From Fluctibacter corallii (lineage in GTDB: Bacteria > Pseudomonadota > Gammaproteobacteria > Enterobacterales > Alteromonadaceae): a stretch of 64,000 nt of DNA. Position 1 is the stretch's first letter; every line of letters begins with the position of its first letter. The DNA lies in assembly GCF_025751585.1 (NCBI RefSeq), contig NZ_JAOWKX010000006.1, forward strand, positions 199,099-263,098. The letters are read 5' to 3'. Made by a program: the position numbers and the translations under genes. This document shows positions 16,861 to 25,622 of this stretch, in pieces. The notes beneath the pieces are model-generated. The model was not told the DNA's origin, did not search any database, and was given only the letters and a program-made list of their open reading frames with translations.

Positions 16861-18297
16861 TTGGATTATGAAAAAGTATTTAGAGGCATTTGGCTTAGAC
16901 TCTTAAATAGTAAAAGCTATTCGGAACCAGATCTTAATGCCATAGGAGAATGGGCTAAACATAAAGGCTTATCCAATGTTTCTGTAAAAAGTGTCGAAAC
17001 GGGTGGTTTCGTAAAAATTCCTGCTATCAAGCTTGTTTCCTCAGAGGGTACAGCTTTATTCCCCAAATGCCTTCCAGATGAAGTCTCAGGGATTGATAAG
17101 AAAAAGAATTATCTAAACATCAGAGAAGAAGCTTGGAAAAAAGCAGACTGGTTTGAGCCTCCCTACGTAATGATGAGAGTTACGAACCCAATAATTGACT
17201 CTTTGACAAAATTACTAAGTGCTCCTAGAGAGCGAATCGAAGGTGATTTTGATCATCATATTACAGGAATATATACAATGGTTGATTGCGCAACAGCCAT
17301 TGAACAGCTTTTCCCAAGCAGCCTGATCTTAAAAGAACATACAAAAACTATAAGAGAAGCGTATCTATCTTTCTACGGCGGGTATAAAACAGCAGCAATT
17401 GCTGCACTAATCCCTATTGTGGAAAGCGCTATCAATGATTTTTTAAGCGCAGAAGCCAAATCGAATCTTAAGCTACTTGAAAAAGTTGATTATGTAATTG
17501 ATGCTGCGGTTGCGAAAGCTACTCTAGTACACTATGAACATTGCTGGATAGCAAAAGAATTTACAAAAATTGAGCATTTGAAACTTGTAGATGAACGTGT
17601 ATATCTGTTCGAGACCATAAGAAGATGGCTCAAATTTAGCTTCTTTAGCAAAACATCAAAATATAAGGGCTTATCAGGTCTAAATCGCCATTTATTTGCT
17701 CATGGTCTGTCCCTTGTATGGCAAAAGCCTACTAACTTTCATCGCCTCTTAGGGGTCTTAATAGCACTAGCTTGGCTGGAGGGATGGGTAAATGAAGATG
17801 TGAAAAATTCTACACTTTTTCCTGATAGAAATGATGATAGTAGGCTGTTATTTGAGGAGGCACAATTCAGAACTGAAATGCAGTTTGTTTCTCAAAACAT
17901 AATGGCAGAAAGGTATCAGAAGCATGGAAGAATAGTGCCAGAATTTCCAACTGATGATGGGTGGCACCTGAGAGCTAGTATTCTTTCAAAAAAGTGTATG
18001 AGTGACTTAGTTCGCCCACTCAAGGATAAGGGCTGGCATTTAACCGTAAGCGATCCTCAAAAAGATGGTGAATATATACTTGTTGAGGGAGTTTGTAAAA
18101 AACAAGAAATTTCTGTTGCTCTACTGTATAGCTGCGGCACAGGAAACAAGACATATAAAAAGTTAGACGAGAATTGCCAATATATTCTTTATCTTGGTGC
18201 TCCTTATCATCAAGATCAGTATGCGTATGGTATCAAGGCCCATGTTGGCCCTTTGGATGGGTGGCAACCAGTTGCACCGGGAACTATGCTCGGCTAA
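16861..18297 (+). CDS. Cassette-borne protein of unknown function with RHxxxHG motif
   Basis: A 478-residue protein starting at TTG, the first usable codon after an in-frame TGA at 16852, with GGGAG about 8 bp upstream. I cannot assign a family with confidence. The segment LSGLNRHLFAHG (271-282) contains R276-H277-x3-H281-G, resembling the NRHxxxHG motif of abortive-infection and HEPN-like proteins. A helical core lies at about 140-300, followed by a C-terminal region (360-478) that looks like a separate alpha/beta domain. The stop codon lies in the first core of the following attC. AT-rich composition and cassette context suggest transfer. A defence role is inference only. Confidence 0.6.
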   Translation: MDYEKVFRGIWLRLLNSKSYSEPDLNAIGEWAKHKGLSNVSVKSVETGGFVKIPAIKLVSSEGTALFPKCLPDEVSGIDKKKNYLNIREEAWKKADWFEPPYVMMRVTNPIIDSLTKLLSAPRERIEGDFDHHITGIYTMVDCATAIEQLFPSSLILKEHTKTIREAYLSFYGGYKTAAIAALIPIVESAINDFLSAEAKSNLKLLEKVDYVIDAAVAKATLVHYEHCWIAKEFTKIEHLKLVDERVYLFETIRRWLKFSFFSKTSKYKGLSGLNRHLFAHGLSLVWQKPTNFHRLLGVLIALAWLEGWVNEDVKNSTLFPDRNDDSRLLFEEAQFRTEMQFVSQNIMAERYQKHGRIVPEFPTDDGWHLRASILSKKCMSDLVRPLKDKGWHLTVSDPQKDGEYILVEGVCKKQEISVALLYSCGTGNKTYKKLDENCQYILYLGAPYHQDQYAYGIKAHVGPLDGWQPVAPGTMLG

Positions 18298-18364
18298 CAA
18301 GGTGCTTCTGTCGGAAAAAATTTTCCGCTGCGCTCCAAATTTGCCGCAGAGCGCGGCGTTGGCC
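18292..18364 (+). repeat. attC site of the third cassette
   Basis: A 73-bp imperfect palindrome with outer cores GGCTAAC (18292-18298) and GTTGGCC (18358-18364), complementary apart from one wobble pair. Inner arms GGAAAAAATTT and AAATTTGCC nearly match. It is clearly related to the 15653-15724 site through the shared 3' half. It marks the right end of the visible array. Confidence 0.85.
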
Positions 18365-18491
18365 GTCTGCTGTTTGCCTAATGCTGTCAGTCAAGACCAT
18401 CGAGTGAAGGTGTGAGCTCAAGTGTGGGTAGTACAGGTAACCCAGAAACACGCTTTCTCTTATTCAGAGAATAACCAAAGTGGAAACGTTA

Positions 18492-19103
18492 TTACGCTCT
18501 GGCTTTAAAATACGCTTTCAACTGTCTGTAAGCCGCCTCTGTCATCTGCGCATCTGTGCGGTTACCCCCTTTATCGGGGTGAACACTCAACATCATAGAG
18601 CGATATCGCCGTTTCACTTCAGTGAACGTGGTATTTTCATCAAGAGAAAAGTGTGCGAAAGCATGTTGGATTTCTTCTTCTGTGTAATGCGCCCCATGCC
18701 CCATAGCCTTCCAAAATCCATCTAATAACTGTTCAACGTCTTCTTTTCCCGTTTCATTAAGGTTGCTTATATCTAAATAATATTGTCTCAGCTTATCCTC
18801 ATGAACTAAGTCTGATGTTAACGGTTCACCTTTTCTGCTCGGTAGTTCGACAATTTGAATACGCTGCACAGAAATCTCGACATCTTTGTTTTCAGTTTCT
18901 CGCATCGTATCTCGAAGCAAATACAAGGCATGAAACAAAATAAAATGTGTTTGAAACATTCTTAGCGAGTCTTGCAAACAATCTTCCGTAAATAAATGAT
19001 GTGGGTAGGTTTGCAATCGCTTTATCAATGCGAACTCAGTCGTACCTTGTTCAAGTAGCAGGCGTTCTTGATGCAAACTTTCGAGCACCTCGTTTACAGA
19101 CAT
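18492..19103 (-). CDS. DnaJ-related protein with C-terminal J domain
   Basis: A 203-residue protein. The N-terminal 140 residues resemble the DNAJ_related domain (PF12339). The C-terminal part (about 148-203) is a J domain with FTEVKRRYRSMMLSVHPDKGG, including the HPD tripeptide that stimulates Hsp70 ATPase. AAGGA lies ten bases before the ATG. It is probably a co-chaperone of DnaK with an unusual C-terminal J domain. It is the first gene to the right of the cassette array, transcribed towards it. Confidence 0.85.
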   Translation of the reverse strand: MSVNEVLESLHQERLLLEQGTTEFALIKRLQTYPHHLFTEDCLQDSLRMFQTHFILFHALYLLRDTMRETENKDVEISVQRIQIVELPSRKGEPLTSDLVHEDKLRQYYLDISNLNETGKEDVEQLLDGFWKAMGHGAHYTEEEIQHAFAHFSLDENTTFTEVKRRYRSMMLSVHPDKGGNRTDAQMTEAAYRQLKAYFKARA

Positions 19104-19143
19104 ACGATATGGATCCTTATTTCATGACCAACCATTTATAAAA

Positions 19144-19171
19144 AATAAAGCCCACACAGGTGGGCTTTATT
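19144..19171 (-). terminator. Intrinsic terminator of the AbgT transporter gene
   Basis: A 12-bp perfect stem (AATAAAGCCCAC / GTGGGCTTTATT) with loop ACAG. On the lower strand the hairpin is followed by a T-rich run. It lies 9 bp after the abgT stop. Confidence 0.85.
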
Positions 19172-19179
19172 CTTGACAT

Positions 19180-20784
19180 TTAGCCAGCTGGATAGACATA
19201 ACTGGCTTGAATGCCCAACGGAATCCCTAGCGCCCAGTATGCAAGTAAGAATACCGTCCATAACAGCAAAATAGTAACACTGTACGGTAACATCATTGAC
19301 AACAATGTTCCGATACCGGTCGACTTCACGTAGCGTTGACAGTACACCACCACTAACGGGAAGTATGGCATAAGCGGAGTAATGATATTAGAAGAAGAAT
19401 CTCCCAAGCGGTATGCCGCTTGTGTTAGATCGGGTGAAATATTCAACTGCATCAACATTGGAACGAAAATCGGCCCCAGTAACGCCCATTTGGCAGATGA
19501 CGATCCAACAAACAAGTTAACGAATGCCGTTAGGAAAATAATACCGACAATGGTCACCATGCTAGGTAACGCCAGAGCTTTTAAGACTTGAGCCCCTTCG
19601 ATCGCGAGTAACGCCCCCAGATTCGATTTACCAAATGCATCAATAAACAATGCACAGAAAAACGCCATTACAATGTAATAACTCATGCCCTGCATGGCCT
19701 TAGTCATTGTGTCAATCATGTCTTTAGACGTTTTAAAGGTTCCAGACATAAAGCCATAAACAACACCTGGTAGCAGGAATAATAAGAAAATGAGAGGGAC
19801 AATAGACTGCATCACTGGAGCAGCGAACGAAGTCAATTGGCCATCAGGCGCTCGCATTGGCGAAGTCTCTGGGTAAAGTACTGCAATAAGGGCAACAATT
19901 CCCGCAACCATCGTCAGTGTGGCGAAACGTAATGCCCGACTCTCTTTATCTGACAATTCTTTGAACTGGTTTGCAGCCTGTTTCGCCTGCTCAGTGCCAT
20001 CACTATCCGTACCACTTGCCTTGAATTCATCACCATCGAGTTCAACATGCTTTAATCTTGGTTCGATAATTTTGTCTGTGATATACCAACCAATACTCAC
20101 AATCAGCAACGTTGATGCTGAGTTGAAGAACCAGTTGTTTAACGGGTTAATTTGAATATCGGGGTCGATGATCTGCGCAGCACTTTGGGTGAAGCTTTGT
20201 AGCAAAGGATCGATGGCAGAAGGAATAAAATTCGCGCAGAATCCACCACTCACGCCAGCAAATGCAGCAGCAATACCCGCTAATGGATGTCGTCCCATAG
20301 CATGGAAGATCACACCAGCAAGCGGAATAACTAACACATAACCGGCATCTGTCGCAGTGTGGCTAACGATGGCAATCAATATGATCATTGGAGTTAACAC
20401 CTTTTGCGGTGTTACGTCTAGCATGCGCTTTAATCCGGCACTAATAAAGCCCGAATGCTCAGCAACCCCCACACCAAGCATCGCGACAAGCACAACCCCC
20501 AGTGGCGCAAAGCCCGTAAATATTGTCACCATACGTGAAAGGAAGTCGGCGAGAGAGTCTCCCGTCAACAAGTTGTTCACCACCACGGCTTCGCCAGTTC
20601 TAGGATCGATTGAAGAAAACGTAAAGTTAGAAAAGATAGCTGATAATCCCCAAATGATTATCAAGCAAAAGAAAAAGATAATAGCTGGGTCAGGAAGTTT
20701 GTTTCCAATCTTCTCAACCTTATCTAATGCGCGCGTCACCCACGTATTAGGCGGGTCCATCGGCGTGGTAGAACCGTGTTCCAT
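19180..20784 (-). CDS. AbgT-family transporter
   Basis: A 534-residue inner-membrane protein with about eleven to thirteen hydrophobic segments and family landmarks such as ATDAGYVLVIPLAGVIF, GVSGGFCANFIPSAIDPLL, FVNLFVGSSSAKWALLGPIFVPM and GDSSSNIITPLMPYFPL. AbgT proteins import p-aminobenzoyl-glutamate or export sulfonamide-like compounds; the substrate here cannot be read. A hydrophilic insertion around 245-280 is present. AAGGAATATCA precedes the ATG. The gene has its own terminator and seems monocistronic. No abgAB hydrolase genes are nearby. Confidence 0.92.
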   Translation of the reverse strand: MEHGSTTPMDPPNTWVTRALDKVEKIGNKLPDPAIIFFFCLIIIWGLSAIFSNFTFSSIDPRTGEAVVVNNLLTGDSLADFLSRMVTIFTGFAPLGVVLVAMLGVGVAEHSGFISAGLKRMLDVTPQKVLTPMIILIAIVSHTATDAGYVLVIPLAGVIFHAMGRHPLAGIAAAFAGVSGGFCANFIPSAIDPLLQSFTQSAAQIIDPDIQINPLNNWFFNSASTLLIVSIGWYITDKIIEPRLKHVELDGDEFKASGTDSDGTEQAKQAANQFKELSDKESRALRFATLTMVAGIVALIAVLYPETSPMRAPDGQLTSFAAPVMQSIVPLIFLLFLLPGVVYGFMSGTFKTSKDMIDTMTKAMQGMSYYIVMAFFCALFIDAFGKSNLGALLAIEGAQVLKALALPSMVTIVGIIFLTAFVNLFVGSSSAKWALLGPIFVPMLMQLNISPDLTQAAYRLGDSSSNIITPLMPYFPLVVVYCQRYVKSTGIGTLLSMMLPYSVTILLLWTVFLLAYWALGIPLGIQASYVYPAG

Positions 20785-20998
20785 TGATATTCCTTAGTAT
20801 TGTTATAATTCATTTAAGACGTGTTTATCTTTGCAGTGTTTTCATGTCAAGAGCACGGATTGAGCCACAATCAGCGACAAGTTAACTCATCTACTGCAAA
20901 ACGCCCCAAAATGCGCTTTGCGGGTTTACACAACCACAAAGATAGACACATCAAATTTCGATGCAAAGTGTGCCATACCTAGCCTCAAGAGAAAATGA

Positions 20999-21583
20999 TT
21001 AATCGCCCGATTTCTTTCCCCCGTTGTCTGAACTGGAAGAAATAGTCATCGCAGGCACGCCCGCAACCGTTGTATAGTCGGCCACATCTCGGGTGACAAC
21101 AGCACCCGCGGCAATAATCGCGCCTTTGCCAATTTTCACGCCTCCCAGTATGGTCGCCCCAGCGCCAATCCAAACATCATCACCGATTGATATAGGGTGT
21201 GCAATTGCTAACCCTTTACGTCGACGCACCGCATCCTTAGGATGGGCAATCGTCGATATCACAGCATTTGGCCCTACGAGAACATGATCACCAATCAGTA
21301 CTTTCGCAGCATCTAATATTGTTACGTTATGATTGGCATAAAACTGCTTACCAACATGAATGTTATAGCCATAATCGCAATAGAAGTGAGGTTCAACCCA
21401 AGCGCTCTCAATTGAGCCGAACAAATCTCGTAATAAAGCACGACTTTTTTTCCGAGACTGTATGGCTATTTGATTGTATTCCTCACAACGTAACTTTGCC
21501 CTTTCGCGATCTTGGAAAAGGGTTTTGTCGCTCGGGAAAAACCAATTTTCCGATAGCATTTTCTCTTTTTCAGTCACACTCAC
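20999..21583 (-). CDS. Sugar O-acetyltransferase, Maa/LacA/NodL family
   Basis: A 194-residue hexapeptide-repeat enzyme. An N-terminal Maa-type helical domain (MLSENWFFPSDKTLFQDRERAKL) precedes the left-handed beta helix with GPNAVISTIAHP (catalytic His in the family position), DDVWIGAGATILGGVKIGKGAIIAAGAVVTRDV and VAGVPA. It would transfer acetyl from acetyl-CoA to a sugar hydroxyl. The C-terminal tail is polar (SSSSDNGGKKSGD). It starts one base after the stop of the DUF2431 gene, so the two are translationally coupled. Confidence 0.88.
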   Translation of the reverse strand: MSVTEKEKMLSENWFFPSDKTLFQDRERAKLRCEEYNQIAIQSRKKSRALLRDLFGSIESAWVEPHFYCDYGYNIHVGKQFYANHNVTILDAAKVLIGDHVLVGPNAVISTIAHPKDAVRRRKGLAIAHPISIGDDVWIGAGATILGGVKIGKGAIIAAGAVVTRDVADYTTVAGVPAMTISSSSDNGGKKSGD

Positions 21584-21584
21584 G

Positions 21585-22394
21585 TTAACTCTTCTCTTTT
21601 TTACTCACAGTGGTTAAATAGTTATGCCACGCTTGGTCGAAGGTTTGCATACGTTGATGTCGCGGGCTAAGAATGTGGGCGTCTCGTTGCTTTTTGTCAC
21701 CAAACGGACCTTTATTACATAGTCGACAATAGTCACCAGAACGTTGCGTAGGTTTGATCAAGCTAAACGCATTTTCGTGGTGGGTTTTATCGCTGTAGAC
21801 GTATGTATACCCACGAGTATCTGCAACATAATTGTCTCGATTAACATTGCGCACTTGATACTCAGAATAGTCACTCGCATCGAAGGGCGTTTTACCCAAA
21901 TACCGTATGCCTGTATTCAGTGTTATTGCGTTTTCTATGTCCCAATGGCTATAGGGTTTCACGTCTTTAGAACTGATGTAACTTAACCTTGCGCCTTTCT
22001 CGCACAGCAAGTGAAGCGCCGAGTGCACAAGAAAATATCGCAACAGGCGCCGATGCTGTAAGTTGTGCTGTACCGCTCTATCGTATTCTTCCATGCCTTT
22101 TATCTTTAATAACTGCGGTATCAGCGGGAATTGAAAGATGACTACATCAAATACATCAACAATTTTACCTTTCCAGCTAGCTGGATCGGTAATGTCTATA
22201 CCAAAATGTACCGGTACGCCAGTACGCTGAAGCGATTGGGCAAAGTGGGTTTGATACTTAGCTGAAAGCGCCGACTCCGAATCTAAAACCGATGCTTGCA
22301 ATTGCAAAGAAGGACATCGTTGTTTAAGGGAATAGGAAAATGAAAGATCGCCATCTCCAACAGTCAAAACACGCCATGAAGGCTGAAAATACAC
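21585..22394 (-). CDS. DUF2431 (BMT5-like) Rossmann methyltransferase-like protein with C-terminal C2H2-like zinc finger
   Basis: A 269-residue protein. It starts WRVLTVGDGDLSFSYSL (residues 7-23), the hallmark GDGDLSFS motif of DUF2431/BMT5-like proteins, whose eukaryotic members methylate 25S rRNA uridine. FDVVIFQFPLI (about 89-99) fits the later part of the fold. The C-terminus has C223-x2-C226-x13-H240-x5-H246, a C2H2-type zinc-finger pattern rare in bacteria. An RNA-modifying or RNA-binding role is inferred. It is the upstream gene of a two-gene unit with the acetyltransferase. Confidence 0.75.
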   Translation of the reverse strand: MYFQPSWRVLTVGDGDLSFSYSLKQRCPSLQLQASVLDSESALSAKYQTHFAQSLQRTGVPVHFGIDITDPASWKGKIVDVFDVVIFQFPLIPQLLKIKGMEEYDRAVQHNLQHRRLLRYFLVHSALHLLCEKGARLSYISSKDVKPYSHWDIENAITLNTGIRYLGKTPFDASDYSEYQVRNVNRDNYVADTRGYTYVYSDKTHHENAFSLIKPTQRSGDYCRLCNKGPFGDKKQRDAHILSPRHQRMQTFDQAWHNYLTTVSKKEKS

Positions 22395-22450
22395 AGGTTG
22401 CTCCGATTCACGTTGCTACGACGTGCGGATACTACCAGTAAAATCAAGGT

Positions 22451-22478
22451 AAAAAAAAGAGAGATCATTCGATCTCTC
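22451..22478 (-). terminator. Intrinsic terminator of the OmpA-family lipoprotein gene
   Basis: A perfect 8-bp stem GAGAGATC-ATTC-GATCTCTC. On the lower strand it is followed by eight T residues. It lies 33 bp after the lipoprotein stop. Confidence 0.88.
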
Positions 22479-22510
22479 CAAAAGTACCAGTTATTACTGG
22501 CGGTGAAGGT

Positions 22511-23137
22511 CTAGGTAACAGGAATAATTTTCAATTCAACACGACGATTAGCTTGTCGCCCCTCAGCAGTATTATTGCTAGAAATCGGTTGGTGTTCACC
22601 ATATCCAATAGTTGTCACTCGGGGCTTTGCGACATTTTGCGTCATTAGATAAGTCGCAATGCTTTGAGCGCGACTCTGAGACAATGACATATTAAATTCC
22701 GCACTTCCTACACTGTCTGTATGCCCTTCAACAATTAATGTCGTTTTTGGGTACTTGTTCAAAATCTTAGCGACGTCGTTTAATACGGGATGAAAGGAAT
22801 AATCAATCGCTGCACTGCCGGTATTGAAGGTAATATTGCCAGGCATCTGGAGCCATAATTCATCGCCATTTCTGACAACATTTACGCCAGTATCCGCTAA
22901 TTCTTCGCGAAATTCCTCTTCTTGTTTGTCCATGTAGTTGCCAATAGCTGCGCCTGCTAATGCCCCAACTGCGGCTCCCCATACATATCGGCTTTTCGCA
23001 TTGTCACCGGTTGCTTTACCTAAAAGTGCGCCAACGACTGCACCAATCCCTGCCCCTTTTTGCTGGTTAGATGCTGTGCTAGCACAGCCTGACAACAAGG
23101 ACACAACCACTAAGATTGCAACTGACATTCTTACCAT
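22511..23137 (-). CDS. OmpA-family lipoprotein with glycine-zipper segment (YiaD-like)
   Basis: A 208-residue protein with a lipoprotein signal ending in LLSGC, so C18 is the lipidated residue. A glycine-rich zipper (about 28-70, KGAGIGAVVGALLGKATG and AAVGALAGAAIGNYMD) precedes a C-terminal OmpA-like peptidoglycan-binding domain (about 95-205, with ITFNTGSAAID, VEGHTDSVGS and ANRRVEL). It resembles YiaD. It would anchor the outer membrane to peptidoglycan. AGGAGAAGG precedes the ATG. The gene is monocistronic, with its own terminator. Confidence 0.92.
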   Translation of the reverse strand: MVRMSVAILVVVSLLSGCASTASNQQKGAGIGAVVGALLGKATGDNAKSRYVWGAAVGALAGAAIGNYMDKQEEEFREELADTGVNVVRNGDELWLQMPGNITFNTGSAAIDYSFHPVLNDVAKILNKYPKTTLIVEGHTDSVGSAEFNMSLSQSRAQSIATYLMTQNVAKPRVTTIGYGEHQPISSNNTAEGRQANRRVELKIIPVT

Positions 23138-23474
23138 AACCTTCTCCTAACCTTAATAAACGTTAACAACATAAATAAACTCAGTGTTAACAGGCTCTCA
23201 ATGGTGTAATCATTTTAATAAGTATTGTGAACCCAAGTTACTGAATAGAAAATGAATATATCCTTTACGCTACCCATTGTATGCATTCACCGTCCAGTTC
23301 GAGTAGAGTGAATGTGAATACTCATAAGCATTGCGAGTGACGTAATATGTAATTGTTGGGTCGCTCACGCGATTTTAAAGGTCATAAAGAGATAAAGACG
23401 GATATCAAGACGTAAAAAACCCGCCAATTGGCGGGTTTTTTGAAAAAGTTAACACTAACGCAAAAATTAAATTC
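23138..23474. other. Intergenic region between rplS and the lipoprotein gene
   Basis: About 337 bp holding the rplS terminator on the right and, presumably, the promoter of the lipoprotein gene. No small open frame or further hairpin of note was seen. Confidence 0.5.
23414..23441 (-). terminator. Intrinsic terminator of the rpsP-rimM-trmD-rplS operon
   Basis: A symmetrical hairpin (AAAAAACCCGCCAA / TTGGCGGGTTTTTT) located 33 bp after the rplS stop, with T-runs on both strands. Confidence 0.92.
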
Positions 23475-23837
23475 TTAGTTAAGCTTCTCTTTGATACGTG
23501 CAGATTTACCTGAACGCTCACGTAGATAGTAAAGCTTAGCTCGACGTACAGCACCACGGCGCTTAACTTCAATAGAAGAGATTGCAGGGCTGTGTGTTTG
23601 GAATACACGCTCTACACCTTCGCCGCTAGAAATCTTACGTACTGTGAATGCAGAGTGCAGGCCACGGTTACGCTTAGCGATTACAACACCTTCGTATGCC
23701 TGAAGACGCTCTTTTTCGCCTTCTTTAACGCGTACTTTAACAACAACTGTATCACCTGGACCAAATTCAGGAAGGTCAGTTTTCAGCTGTGCTTCTTCAA
23801 TTTTCTTGATGATATCTTGATTGACTTTACTCATCAT
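23475..23837 (-). CDS. rplS: 50S ribosomal protein L19
   Basis: A 120-residue protein with the full L19 pattern: [57 protein letters not shown] and [23 protein letters not shown]. The length matches E. coli L19 (115 aa). It lies at the 30S-50S interface. It is the last gene of rpsP-rimM-trmD-rplS, the usual gammaproteobacterial order, and is followed by the operon terminator. Two adjacent ATG codons are possible starts. Confidence 0.98.
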   Translation of the reverse strand: MMSKVNQDIIKKIEEAQLKTDLPEFGPGDTVVVKVRVKEGEKERLQAYEGVVIAKRNRGLHSAFTVRKISSGEGVERVFQTHSPAISSIEVKRRGAVRRAKLYYLRERSGKSARIKEKLN

Positions 23838-23853
23838 ATCCTCTCATCCTAGA

Positions 23854-24636
23854 TTAACTGTCTTCTTGCGTATCCGCATGCTGCTCATACTCTTGCTTGA
23901 AACTCTCAAGCAATCGCACTTGCTCCTCAGTCAGAGCTAGGTCGTTTAATAACTCAGGACGTCTAAGCCAGGTTCTCCCTAGCGATTGTTTTAAACGCCA
24001 CTGCCTAATTAATGCGTGATTACCACTTAGTAACACCTCTGGCACTACACGGCCATCCAAATTTTCAGGTCGAGTGTAGTGTGGGCAATCAAGTAATCCT
24101 TCATTAAAAGAATCTTGTTCAGCAGACTCATGGTGGCCCAATACGCCCGGTACAAACCGAGATATCGCATCCATCATAATCATGGCTGGTAGTTCTCCAC
24201 CACTAAGCACGTAATCACCGACAGACCATTCTTCGTCTATTTCGGACTCGATAACACGCTCATCGATACCCTCGTATCGGCCAGCGACAAAAATTAAACG
24301 CGAGTTTTGCGCTAATTCTCTAACTGCCTGCTGATTTAATTTCTTGCCCTGAGGTGACAAATAGATCACCTTAGTATTTTCTCCCGCAACCTTTTTCGCT
24401 GCGTGAATTGCGTCTGTAAGTGGCTGCACCATCATCAGCATACCAGGGCCGCCGCCATAAGGGCGATCATCAACGGTTCTGTGCTTATCGTGGGTAAAAT
24501 CACGTGGATTAAACGTATTTACCTCTAATAAGCCTTGCTTAACCGCTCGACCTGTTACACCTTGTTCAGTAAAGCTTTGGAACATCTCAGGGAACAAGCT
24601 CACTACGCCAAACCAACGTGTGGATGTGAGTGACAT
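23854..24636 (-). CDS. trmD: tRNA (guanine-37 N1)-methyltransferase
   Basis: A 260-residue SPOUT enzyme with TrmD signatures: [44 protein letters not shown] and [11 protein letters not shown] (the trefoil-knot SAM pocket), plus a helical C-terminal domain. It makes m1G37 in tRNAs that read CNN/CGG codons and prevents +1 frameshifts. The length matches the family (E. coli 255). It starts one base after the rimM stop and ends 16 bp before rplS. Confidence 0.98.
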   Translation of the reverse strand: MSLTSTRWFGVVSLFPEMFQSFTEQGVTGRAVKQGLLEVNTFNPRDFTHDKHRTVDDRPYGGGPGMLMMVQPLTDAIHAAKKVAGENTKVIYLSPQGKKLNQQAVRELAQNSRLIFVAGRYEGIDERVIESEIDEEWSVGDYVLSGGELPAMIMMDAISRFVPGVLGHHESAEQDSFNEGLLDCPHYTRPENLDGRVVPEVLLSGNHALIRQWRLKQSLGRTWLRRPELLNDLALTEEQVRLLESFKQEYEQHADTQEDS

Positions 24637-24637
24637 G

Positions 24638-25162
24638 TTAAAAACCTGGGTCCCAATCTACCTTAATGGTGCGAGTTTGCATGTCTACTTGCTTGATAAC
24701 ATCATCGAACAAGTACGGAATCATGCGTTCTTTTTGACCGAAAGCATCGTTCGTACGCGCTTTAACTAACATAACGTCGTTAGCACCCGTCGCGAATAGC
24801 TCCTTCACAACACCCAAGTCATACCCTTTATCAGTAACAACTTGCATATCGACTAGGTCACGCCAATAATACTCATCGCCTTCCAATTGAGGTAGCTGTT
24901 CCGCTTTGATGATTATATCGAGATTTTTAATGGCTTCAGCCTCGTCTCGATTATCAACCCCAACCAGTTTAGCGATTAGCGCTTTATTGTGCGGTCGCCA
25001 GTGGTCAACCTTATATTCTTTCCCATTCTCGCCCAGAACCCAGGGAGAATAGTCAAAAATACCACTCAATTCTTCGGTATAGCTAGTAATTTTGACCCAA
25101 CCTTTTACACCATATGGTGCGCCAATCTTGCCAATTACCAGTGTGTCAGACGCGTGACTCAT
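24638..25162 (-). CDS. rimM: Ribosome maturation factor RimM
   Basis: A 174-residue protein with the N-terminal RimM beta-barrel ([22 protein letters not shown]) and a C-terminal PRC-barrel domain ([30 protein letters not shown]). It helps assemble the 30S head by binding S19. Second gene of the rpsP operon. Confidence 0.97.
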   Translation of the reverse strand: MSHASDTLVIGKIGAPYGVKGWVKITSYTEELSGIFDYSPWVLGENGKEYKVDHWRPHNKALIAKLVGVDNRDEAEAIKNLDIIIKAEQLPQLEGDEYYWRDLVDMQVVTDKGYDLGVVKELFATGANDVMLVKARTNDAFGQKERMIPYLFDDVIKQVDMQTRTIKVDWDPGF

Positions 25163-25190
25163 CTATACCTCTTTATTTCTGTTTAGCGAA

Positions 25191-25442
25191 TTAAGCAGCT
25201 GCTTTTTTCGCTTCTTTAACCAAGCTAGCAACACGGTCAGACAGGCCAGCGCCTTGTCCTACCCAGTGCTCAACACGCTCAAGATCAAGACGAAGACGTT
25301 CAGCCTGACCTTGTGCAGTTGGGTTGAAGAAACCTACGTTTTCAATGAAACGACCGTCGCGTGCACGGCGGCTGTCTGCAACCACTACTTGATAAAATGG
25401 ACGCTTTTTCGCGCCACCACGCTGTAAACGAATAGTAACCAT
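25191..25442 (-). CDS. rpsP: 30S ribosomal protein S16
   Basis: An 83-residue protein with the invariant start [20 protein letters not shown] and the [11 protein letters not shown] segment. The length matches E. coli S16 (82 aa). First gene of the operon. A promoter with a GC-rich discriminator lies about 90 bp upstream. Confidence 0.98.
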   Translation of the reverse strand: MVTIRLQRGGAKKRPFYQVVVADSRRARDGRFIENVGFFNPTAQGQAERLRLDLERVEHWVGQGAGLSDRVASLVKEAKKAAA

Positions 25443-25529
25443 AAATGCCTCAAACTCGTTGTAGCGTTACTGTTAACTTAAACACCTTCTATTTTCCATT
25501 GCTATGAATGCAAGATAAAAGGCCGCGGT

Positions 25530-25557
25530 ATTGTACGGATTTACAAGAAAAATGCAA
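25530..25557 (-). promoter_or_regulatory. Probable sigma-70 promoter of the rpsP operon
   Basis: On the lower strand, TTGCAT (25557-25552), a 16-bp spacer and TACAAT (25535-25530) are followed by the GC-rich discriminator ACCGCGGCC. GC-rich discriminators are typical of stringently controlled ribosomal promoters. The -10 is good and the -35 is only partial. Confidence 0.55.
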
Positions 25558-25568
25558 GTAAAGTTCGA

Positions 25569-25598
25569 GGCCTTTTCTTTTTAGCTAGAAAAGGCCTA
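25569..25598. repeat. Perfect 10-bp inverted repeat after the small binding-protein gene
   Basis: AGGCCTTTTC and GAAAAGGCCT are separated by 10 bases, 25 bp past the stop of the upstream gene. No clear T-run follows on the lower strand, so it is a weak or Rho-assisted terminator candidate. It lies directly upstream of the rpsP promoter. Confidence 0.5.
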
Positions 25599-25622
25599 TA
25601 TATTAGGGTTTCGGTAGGTTGA

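Larger units (their letters stand above)
13462..18364 (+). mobile_element. Integron gene-cassette array without integrase (CALIN-like)
   Basis: Three genes in the same direction are each followed by an attC-like site whose first core (GCCTAAC, GCCTAAC, GGCTAAC) contains the gene's own TAA stop. Two of the sites (15653-15724 and 18292-18364) are 72-73 bp, close relatives of each other, and share the string CCGCAGAGCGCGGCGTT. The first two genes begin 12-13 bp after the preceding core. This is cassette organisation. No integrase is found nearby, so it resembles a cluster of attC sites lacking an integrase, or the far end of a larger integron that has been broken up. Confidence 0.85.

Noticed and set aside
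18174..18415. Two short frames spanning the third attC site
   Set aside because: They overlap the end of the 478-residue gene and the palindromic attC, without ribosome-binding sites; taken as chance frames.
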